Assembly (NCBI GenBank): GCA_905221605.1
Contig: CAJNDS010002166.1
Location: 382,501-446,500, forward strand
Direction of reading: 5' to 3'
DNA length: 64,000 bases
Source of the DNA: Symbiodinium natans
Taxonomy: Eukaryota; Sar; Dinophyceae; Suessiales; Symbiodiniaceae
Shown: piece by piece, positions 45,640-53,853 of the stretch
Numbering within the stretch: position 1 is the first letter of the stretch
Layout of the letters: each line of letters starts with the position of its first letter
Notes under the pieces: generated by a model
What the model was told of the DNA's origin: nothing
Seen by the model: the letters and a program-made list of their open reading frames with translations, nothing else
The model's database searches: none
Program-made: the position numbers and the translations under genes

Positions 45640-48190
45640 TCCCCTTTTCGGATTTAAATTATTTACATTATTTATAATATTTAAATTATTTATTTCCAGG
45701 GGGGGAATTAAATAATTCAAATAATTTAAATCTGAAAGGGGGGGTTCGGATTTAAATTATTTAAATTATTTAATTCACCCCCCTGAATTAATTTATTTAC
45801 ATAATTTAAATAATTTAAATAATTTAAATAATTTAAATAATTTAAATAATTTAAATAATTTAAATCCGAAAAGGGGGGGTGGCCAGGCCCCACCAGGCCC
45901 CCTCCCCCTCCCAAAATTAAAAAATTTAAATAATTTAAATCCGAAAGGGGTGTTCAGGATTTAAATTATTTAAATTATTTAATTCTGGGAGGGGGAGGGG
46001 GCCCGGTGGGGCCTGGCCCCCCCCCTTTTCGGATTTAAACTATTTAAATTATTTAAATTATTTAAATTATTTAAATTATTTAATTCCGGGGGGGGAATTA
46101 AATAATTTAAATAATTTAAATCTGAAAGGGGGGGTTCGGATTTAAATTATTTAAATTATTTAATTCCCCCCCCCCGGAATTAAATAATTTAAATAATTTA
46201 AATAATTTAAATAATTTAAATAATTTAAATAATTTAAATTATTTAAATCCGAAAAGGGGGGGGGGCAGGCCCCACCAGGCCCCCTCCCCCTCCCAGAATT
46301 AAATAATTTAAATAATTTAAATCCGAAAGGGGTGTTCAGGATTTAAATTATTTAAATTATTTAATCCTGGGAGGGGGAGGGGGCCCGGTGGGGCCTGGCC
46401 CCCCCCCTTTTCGGATTTAAATTATTTAAATTATGTAAATTATTTAAATTCTTTAAGTTATTTAAATTATTTAATTCCAGGGAGGGAATTAAACATTTTA
46501 AATAATTTAAATCTGAAAGGGGGGTTCGGATTTAAATTATTTAAATTATTTAATTCCCCCCCCCGGAATTAAATAATTTAAATAATTTAAATAATTTAAA
46601 TAATTAAATAAATTAAATAATTTAAATAATTTAAATCCGAAAAGGGAGGGGGGGCCAGGCCCCACCAGGCCCCCTCCCCCTCCCAGAATTAAATAATTTA
46701 AATAATTTAAATCCGAAAGGGGTGTTCAGGATTTAAATTATTTAAATTATTTAATTCTGGGAGGGGGAGGGGGCCTGGTGGGGCCTGGCCCCCCCCCTTT
46801 TCGGATTTAAATTATCTAAATTATCTAAATTATTTAAATTATTTAAATTATTTAAATTATTTAAATTATTTAAATTATTTAAATTATTTAAATTATTTAA
46901 ATTATTTAAATTATTTAAATTATTTAAATTATTTAATTCCAGGGGGTGGAATTAAATAATTTGAATACTTTAAATCTGAAAGGGGGGGTTCGGATTGAAC
47001 TTATTTACATTATTTAATTCCCCCCCCCCGAATTAAATAATTTAAATAATTTCAATAATTTAAATAATTTAAATAATTTAAATAATTTAAATAATTTAAA
47101 TAATTTACATCCGAGAAGGGGGGGGGCCAGGCTCCACCAGGCCCCCTCCCCCTCCCAGAATTAAATAATTTAAATAATTTAAATCCGAAAGGGGTGTTCA
47201 GGATTTAAATCATTTAAATTATTTAAGTCTGGGAGGGGGAGGGGCCCGGTGGGGCCTGGCCCCGCCCCCTTTTCGGATTTAAATTATTTAAATTATTTAA
47301 ATTATTTAAATTATTTAAATTATTTAAATTATTTAAATTATTTAAATTATTTAAATTATTTAAATTATTTAAATTATTTAAATTATTTAAGTTATTTAAA
47401 TTATTTAAATTTTTTAAATTTTTAATTCCGGGGGGGGGAATTAAATAATTTAAGTAATTTAAATCCGAACCCCCCCTTTCAGATTTAAAATATTTAAATT
47501 ATTTAATTCCCCCCCCCCCCCGGAATTAAATAATTTAAATAATTTAAATAATTTACATAATTTAAATCCGAGAAGGGGGGGGCCAGGCCCCACCAGGCCC
47601 CCTCCCCCTACCAGAATTAAATAATTTAACTAATTTGAATCCGAAAGGGGTGTTCAGGATTTAAATTATTTAAATTATTTAATTCTGGGAGGGGGAGGGG
47701 CCCGGTGGGGCCTGGCCCCCCCCCTTTTCGGATTTAAATTATTTAAATTATTTAAATTATTTAAATTATTTAAATTATTTAAATTATTTAAATTATTTAA
47801 ATTATTTAAATTATTTAAATTATTTAATTCCAGGGGGGAATTAAATATTTTACATAATTTAAATCTGAAAGGGGGGGTTCGGATTTAAATTATTTAAATT
47901 ATTTAATTCCCCCCCCGGAATTAAATAATTTAAATAATTTAAATAATTTAAATCCGAAAAGGGGGGGGGCCAGGCCCCACCAGGCCCCCTCCCCCTCCCA
48001 GAATTAAATAATTTACATAATTTAAATATGAAAGGGGTGTTCAGGATTTAAATTATTTAAATTTTTTAATTCTGGGAGGGGGAGGGGCCTGGTCCTGCTG
48101 CTCCCCCCCCCTTTTCGGATTTAAATTATTTAAATTATTTAAATTATTTAAATTATTTAAATTATTTAAATTATTTAAATTATTTAAATT
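45640..48190. repeat. TTATTTAAA satellite with higher-order GC-rich palindromes
   Basis: Runs of the 9 bp unit TTATTTAAA alternate with G/C blocks. A higher-order unit of ~382-474 bp is repeated six times, marked by the loop word GAAAGGGGTGTTCAGG at about 45943, 46325, 46714, 47187, 47643 and 48030. Around each loop, arms of 60 bp or more are near-perfect inverted repeats: GGCCAGGCCCCACCAGGCCC, CCTCCCCCTCCC and AATTAAATAATTT, mirrored on the other side. A second palindrome type has TTCGGATTTAAATTATTTAA against its complement. There are no genes. Such DNA extrudes cruciforms and is prone to assembly collapse. Confidence 0.95.
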
Positions 48191-48225
48191 ATTTAAATCC
48201 TTGCCCCAGACCCCCCAGAAACGAT

Positions 48226-48331
48226 AATAGGGTCTATTTGGAAGTTGTCTCTTGTAAACAAGTATACGTTTTGGGGCCTTATTTCCTCTTTAAAACACGA
48301 GTCTCAGCTTCCAAATAGACCCTATTTAAGC
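48226..48331. mobile_element. 106 bp MITE-like element
   Basis: The terminal inverted repeats (AATAGGGTCTATTTGGAAG at the left, its complement at the right) enclose about 50 bp including GTAAACAAGTATACGTTTTG. Its right arm is also the right boundary of the 39468-48331 block. The left end of that block (39468-39560) carries a related but incomplete copy, with CTTGGAAGCTGAGAG repeated near 39541. Non-coding. Confidence 0.8.
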
Positions 48332-48584
48332 TGCACACGGGGGGGGGGCGGATCGAGGGCAAAGCCTATGAGAAAGGGTTTAGGGTTTAGGGTTTAGGAT
48401 TTAATAATTTAGGGTCAGAGGGTTTCTGCGGATGCGCGGGCTCATCCACCCCTGACGGCACCACACACGCGCTGCCTGATCCAAAGTATGGGCCCTTGCA
48501 AGGTCTCTCTTGAACAGTTTGTTCCTTAAAGTCTGAACCTTACAGCCGAAAGGTACCAGAAAGGATCCAGGACTTGCATCGACT

Positions 48585-48850
48585 CACCCATACAAGGTCG
48601 CCGATCGTAATTTGAAGACCTGTCAACTGCCGACGACGACAGACGAAGCCACAAGAAGAAAAAGGTGGCGCAGCCAAGGCCGACGCCCTAAACCGTGAAC
48701 CCTAAGGCCCTCAACCCTCAACCCTACAGCCCTCAACCCTAAGCCCTGGACCCTCAACCCTAAGCCCTAGACCCTCAACCCTAAACCTGTGGGGCTTGGA
48801 TGTTGTGGTAGACGACACCGCAAGGAGCCAAGCCGTTGAGGTTCACGATG
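48585..48850 (+). CDS. exon-like islands, unassigned
   Basis: Two plus-strand islands: about 48618-48692 reads DLSTADDDRRSHKKKKVAQP and ends at a stop formed by the flanking repeat, and 48789-48851 reads WGLDVVVDDTARSQAVEVHD. The second is also open on minus. They are flanked by CCCTAAA/CCCTCAA repeats. Unassigned. Confidence 0.3.
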
Positions 48851-49000
48851 TAGGGTTTTAGGGTTTAGGGTTTAGGGTTTAGGGTGACCCGCCTGAACCG
48901 GAACACTAGGCTTGCGCACGCTGAGCTCCAATCACTATTCGGGGCTTGGGGAACAGCATAGCCCCCAGAAACAAGAGTCCGAAAGCCTTAGCGGTAATCC

Positions 49001-49066
49001 ATATATGTACGTACGTATACATATATATGTATGCATGTATGTATATATCTATATATATATATATAC
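49001..49066. repeat. alternating purine-pyrimidine microsatellite
   Basis: TATATGTACGTACGTATACA-type sequence running into (TA)n. It is a potential Z-DNA or cruciform segment within a telomere-repeat-rich stretch. A second (AT) tract is at 63862-63875. Confidence 0.9.
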
Positions 49067-49271
49067 AACTACATGTGGGCTGGGTATGCAAGCTCCTAGC
49101 CCCAAGCCCGAAACCCCTAAACCCAAATTAGAACCTAAACCCTAAACCCTGAACCTTGAACCCTAAGCCCTAAACCCTGAACCCAAACCCTGGACCCTGA
49201 ACCCTAAACCCTAAACCCTGAACCCTAAACCCTAAACCCTAAACCCTCAACCCTGAACCCTGAACCCTAAG

Positions 49272-49346
49272 CCCCGTTTGCCCATATGATCAAGCTTGGG
49301 GATACAAAGCGACCTCGTGGCACGCTCGTCGGCCCCGGGCTCACTC
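49272..49346 (+). CDS. exon-like island, unassigned
   Basis: Plus strand, after CTAAG and before a GT donor (CTCAGTTTAGG). It reads PFAHMIKLGDTKRPRGTLVG then PGLT. It is flanked by CCCTAAA on the left and TTTAGGG on the right, like most named exons here. Function unknown. Confidence 0.45.
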
Positions 49347-49692
49347 AGTTTAGGGTTTAGGGTTTAGGGTTTAGGGTTTAGGGTTTAGGGTTTAGGGTTT
49401 AGGGTTTAGGGTTTAGGGTTCTAGGCCCCAAGCCCTGCACCCACAACCCTGAACCCAAGACTCTACACCCCCCAACCCTAGACTCCAGACCCCAAACCCT
49501 ACACCCCAGCCCTAGACCCTAGACGCCAAACCCTACTTGCACGTTCATGAGTATTTAGACGTAGGGTTATAGGTAGGGTAGCTATGGTTATATCTTACGT
49601 AATTCATAAGTACCCATGAACCCTCAAGGAGGGCCTTAACCCTAAACCTTAATAACCTAAACCCTAAACCCTAACCCTCAACCCTCAACCCT

Positions 49693-49771
49693 AAACCCCA
49701 AACCCCAAACCCCAAACCCCAAACCCCAAACCCCAAACCCCAAACCCCAAACCCCAAACCCCAAACCCCAA
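49693..49771 (-). repeat. variant array (CCCCAAA)n
   Basis: About 11 consecutive CCCCAAA units, the complement of the TTTGGGG variant at 39249-39362. The array continues into CCCTAAA. Confidence 0.95.
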
Positions 49772-50682
49772 ACCCTAAACCCTAAACCGCAGAGATCCTG
49801 TGAGATCCAAGGCTCGTCTCACCAATCTCCAAAGCTTCGGCCCAGCAGCGAGCATGACGCTTGGAGACGGAGTCCTTCTAGGGCTTTATGGGGTTTAGGG
49901 TTTAGGGTTTAGGGTTTAGGGCTTGGGGTGCAGGGGTTTCGGGGTTTAGGGGTTTTGGGTGTTTCGGGGGTTAGAGGTGTAGGGGTTTAAGGGTTTCGGG
50001 GTTTGGGGCTTTGGGCGTTTGGCGGTTTAGGGGTTTAGGGTTTAGGGTTAAGGGGCTTCGGGGTTTTGGGGTCCTGGGGTGTCGGGGTTTTGGGTGTGTT
50101 TGGGGGTTTAGGGACTTATTCCTACAATGTAGGGACCTGGAGGCCCAAAATCATGCGTCCACCAGCTCGAGCTCGAGACGTGGCTTTGTCTTGATAGGCA
50201 CTTCGGGTGTAGGGTGTAGGGTTTAGGGTTTAGGGTTTAGGGTTTAGGGTTTACGGTTTAGGGTTTAGGGTTTAGGGTTTAGTGTTCAGGGTTCAGGGTT
50301 AAGGGCAGACCGTGAACCCCAAACATTCTGCGGCGCAGAGGCGGTAGGACCGGCAGTTCATGTTAAGCGTCGGGTTGCCTAACTATTTGATTATATGGTC
50401 ACTTCTCACAATTCGGGTCCCTATTTGGGTACCCAAAATATTAGGGGACGCATGATAAGAAGAGCAACTCCAACAGAAGAAAGCCGAAGTCTTCTTACGA
50501 GACTTTCCAAGACCCCTTAGAACCTGAAACTCCAAACCGCTAAGTCCCCCCCCTAAACCCTAAACCCTAAACCCTAAACCCTAAACGCTAAACGCTAAAC
50601 CCCAAACCCCAAACCCTAAACCCTAAACCCTAAACCCTAAACCCTAAACACTAAACACTAAACCCTAAACAAAAAACCGAAG

Positions 50683-50795
50683 CAAGCCAAGCCCTGCACT
50701 TCGAGCCATCGAGCATCGTCAGACATGTGCAAGGCCATCGGCTGCTCTTCGCTCCAACCCCAAAGCACCTCTCGGAAGCCCAGTGGTACCTTTAG
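50683..50795 (+). CDS. exon-like island with stop codon, unassigned 3' exon
   Basis: The plus strand, after CCGAAG, reads SQALHFEPSSIVRHVQGHRL, LFAPTPKHLSEAQWYL, then TAG. A clean stop followed by TTTAGGG repeat suggests a terminal exon. The next plus-strand gene (amine oxidase) starts 560 bp downstream. Other plus-strand islands upstream (49795-49880, 50128-50205) may belong to the same gene. No family is recognised. Confidence 0.45.
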
Positions 50796-51355
50796 GACTT
50801 TACGGTTCGGGGTTTAGGGTTTAGGGTTTAGGGTTTAGGGTTTAAGGTTTAGGGTTTAGGGTTTAGGGTTTAGGGTTCAGGGTTTAGGGTTTAGGGTTTA
50901 GGGTTTGCCCTTGTTTTGGTTCTAGGTTCCCTTGTAAAGCCAGCAGCAACAAAAGGGTACCCGTATTGCAATACGGCTAATGGGCTACCAAGACCAGATA
51001 CGCTCAAAAGGGAATCTTCCTTATCCCCTCCTCCGAACTATGTCGAAAAACACCACTACCCCACGATCTTAAACACTCTCATCATAGCATACTACCCTAA
51101 ACCCAAACCCCCATCCCCCCCCCCCCCCCCCCCCTGACATTAAGGGAACCTCTCCTCGATTTTGTATATTGTGGGAAGAAACCCAACAACCCTAAACCCG
51201 GAACCCTAAACCCCAAACCCTGAACCCCAAACCCTAAACCCAAAACCCAAAACCCTAAACCCTAAACCCTAAACCCTGAACTCTAAACCCTAAACCCTAG
51301 ACCCTAAACTCTAAACCCTAAACCCTAAACCCTTTGCAATCTCTGGGTTCGTGCC

Positions 51356-53216
51356 ATGACCTCTGCCGACGTCCTCGTCGTCGGTGGGGGCCTCGCCGGC
51401 CTCTGTGCGCTGCGCACACTACAGGAGGGCAAACCCTAAACTTTAAACCCTAAACCCTAAACCCTAAACCCTAAACCCTAAACCCTAAACCCTAAACCCC
51501 AAGCCCTAAACCCTGAACCCTAAACCTTCGGAGATCGAGGGCCGGACAAATCTTACCCTAACTCGTTTTTCGGGCTTGCTGTTACAGAACTGAGCTTACC
51601 CTAAACCCTAAACCCTAAACCCTAAACCCTAAACCCTAAACCCTAAACCCTAAACCCTAAACCCTAAACCCTAAACCCTAAACCCTAAACCCTGCGAGGA
51701 GGCTGGTGTGAACGCCTTGCTCCTGGAAGGGCGACAGCGCAGCTTGTCCCTGTAGGTTCCCGGTTTAGGGAGCTTTGGAGGCCTTGTGGGCTTTGAATGT
51801 AGGGTTTGGGGCTTTAGGGTTTAGGGTTTGGGGTTTAGGGTTTAGGGTTTAGGGTTTGGGGTTTAGGGTTTAGGGTTTGGGGTTTAGGAGTTAGGGTTTA
51901 GGGTTTGGGGTTTGGGGTTTGGGGTGTAGGAGTTAGGGTTTAGGAGTTAGGGTTTGTGGCTTTGGAGCTTTGGGTTTTGGTTAGCGGGTTATTCGCAGCT
52001 TTCCGAGGGCGTGGACAAGGGCTGAGGTTGAGGGTTTAGGGTAGCATTGCCAACCTCTTGCGCCCGCAAACGTCATCAGTTATCGTTGCTCCTCATCCGT
52101 TTTACAAATGTTGTTTGCAACAACATGCCATAAACCCTAAACCCTAAACCCTAAACCCTAAACCCTAAACCCTAAGCCCTAAGCCCTAAACCCTAAACCC
52201 TAAACCCTAAACCCTAAACCCTAAACCCTAGACCCTAGACCCTAGACCCTAGACCCTCGACCCTCGACCCTAGACCCTAGACCCTAGACCCTAGATCGCA
52301 AAGCGCCAGATGGGCAGAGCCCATCCTAACTCCCAAGCCTAAGCCCTAAACCCTAAACCCTAAACCCTAAACCCTAAAACCTAAACCCTAAACCCTAACT
52401 CCTAAACCCCCAAACCCTAAACCCTAAACCCTAACTCCTAAACCCCAAACCCTAAACCCCAAACCCTGAACCCTAAACCCTAAACCCTAAACCCCCAAGA
52501 TCCAGGCCTCGGCGGCAGGATCCTCACAAAACGGGAGGGACCGTCGCACTTCGACCTTGGTCCGGCTTGGCCGCTGTGGCGGCAGGGTTTAGGGTTTAGG
52601 GTTTGGGGTTTAGGGTTTAGGGTTTAGGGTTTAGGGTTTAGGGCTTTGGGTTTAGGGTTTAGGGTTTAGGGTTTGGGGTTTGGGGTTTAGAGTTTAGGGT
52701 TTAGGGTTTCGGATCTCGGATCTCGGGTTGAGGGTTTAGTTGCTGTTGAACTTTGGCTCAAGGGCTGAGGATTCAGGGCTTGGGGTCTATTGTTCGCATC
52801 TAGGCCTTCGCGCATTGCTAGCTGCGATCGCGGTTTCTTCGCCCAGAACGGTGTTTGTTGTTGTGTCCTACCTACTGTCAGTTACAAGCAGCTACGAAAC
52901 AATTTGGCCGCTCTCCTTCTGAGAAGAGGCAAGTAGAGAAACACATAGCTACAGTTAGTTCAGAGTATGCAGTAAGAGACTGAAAGAGAGAGCGAGAGAG
53001 GGGGAGAGGGAAATAAACAAAAAGGAGAAAGAGATATCGAGCCGACTGCCTCCCGACCAACCAATTTACTGGCAACCCTAAATCCTAAACCCTCAACCCT
53101 CAACCCTCAACCCTAAACTCTAAGCCAACCCAAGGTTCTGGCCTAGCCACCGGGAGGTCTTTGAGCTCGCGAGGGAGTTCAACCTCAAGTACTTCGAGCA
53201 GTATGAGGAGCCTGCT
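51356..53216 (+). CDS. FAD-dependent amine-oxidase-like protein, 5' part in four micro-exons
   Basis: Exon 1 (51356-51424) begins at ATG and reads DVLVVGGGLAGLCALRTLQ, the GxGxxG dinucleotide-binding start of FAD oxidoreductases. Exon 2 (51699-51741) gives EAGVNALLLEGRQR, the acidic end of the second strand that binds the ribose. Exon 3 (52506-52581) gives GGRILTKREGPSHFDLGPAW, the GGR motif and DLGpaW typical of flavin amine oxidases. Exon 4 (53135-53216) gives FWPSHREVFELAREFNLKYF. Donors are GA, GC, GC and GT, acceptors AG, and phases agree throughout. Introns are CCCTAAA/TTTAGGG repeats plus a few unique stretches. The rest of the gene is not visible. The retrotransposon at 53675 lies 459 bp after exon 4, so it probably sits in the next intron. 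The exact substrate cannot be told. Confidence 0.85.
52135..52295 (-). repeat. CCCTAAA array grading into CCCTAGA variant
   Basis: About 14 CCCTAAA or CCCTAAG units followed by ten CCCTAGA/CCCTCGA units. It lies in the third intron of the amine-oxidase gene. TTTAGGG arrays (52586-52720) follow exon 3. Confidence 0.9.
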
Positions 53217-53669
53217 GTAATAGGGTTCAGGGTTTAGGGTTTAGGGTTTAGGGTTTAGGGTTTTAGGGTTTAGGGTTTAGGGTTTAGGGTTGAGGGTTTA
53301 GGGTTTAGGGTTTAGGGTTTAGGGTTTAGGGAATTGTGGGGCTCAGGGCTCTTGCGGCCTGTGGCATGTCATAAGCTTGGAGAGGGTATTACCCTTTTTT
53401 CTTGTTCCTTGAACCCTAAACCCGCCCCCCTAAACCCTAAACCCTAAACCCTAAACCCTAAACCCTAAACCCTAAACCCTAAACCCTAAACCCTAAACCC
53501 TAAACCCCCAAACCCTAAACCCTAAACCCCTAAACCCCTACGCCCTAAATCCTACCTAAACCAAGGGGTCTAGGGGTTGAAGGGTCTTCGGGTTTGTGGC
53601 TTTAGGGTTTTAGGATTTTGGGGTTCAGGGTTTAGGCTTTAGGGCTTTAGGGCTTCAGGGCTTTCGGGC

Positions 53670-53674
53670 TTTAG
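53670..53674. repeat. target-site duplication, left copy (TTTAG)
   Basis: TTTAG immediately precedes the 5' LTR, and the same TTTAG follows the 3' LTR at 63794-63798. A 5 bp duplication is the Ty1/copia norm. The target was a degenerate GGGCTTTAGGGCTTTAG repeat. Confidence 0.93.
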
Positions 53675-53853
53675 TGTTAAACATCTACGCAGTACAGGAA
53701 GCTGTGCACCAGGTGCATGTGGAATGCACACCAGAGCCTCGGAACGTCTTGTCGACGACAGGCTCGAACAAGGACACACACCGCAGCGAACCCAGGAAAA
53801 GTGCGGAGTGTCCCAGCTTTTCAGTTAGCTTTAGATTGACCCTATCTTTGACA
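53675..53853 (+). repeat. 5' LTR, 179 bp
   Basis: It starts TGTTAAACATC and ends TCTTTGACA, and I find no difference from the 3' copy. It should hold the promoter and polyadenylation signals, but I see no TATA box or AATAAA. A TTTT-type motif (CAGCTTTTCAG) lies near its 3' end. An LTR this short is at the low end for copia. Confidence 0.96.

Larger units (their letters stand above)
39468..48331. mobile_element. composite satellite block bounded by 40 bp terminal inverted repeats
   Basis: The left end 39468-39507 and right end 48292-48331 are inverted copies. The first 34 bases are identical (beginning GCTTAAATAGGGTCTATTTG), then one mismatch and five more matches. TTAA lies at each outer edge, so a TTAA-type target duplication is possible but cannot be separated from the palindromic end. 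Inside are three different satellites and no recognisable transposase. It could be a large non-autonomous transposon, or two small transposons of one family that happen to flank a satellite locus (a 106 bp element of this family sits at the right end). Flanking sequence returns to telomere-type repeat and exon islands. Confidence 0.6.

Noticed and set aside
44923-45720. Overlapping ORFs with LAKFCPEAARQNLAKSS-type repeats on both strands
   Set aside because: The palindromic arms lack stop codons in several frames on both strands, so open frames are a by-product; no start, splice or domain evidence.
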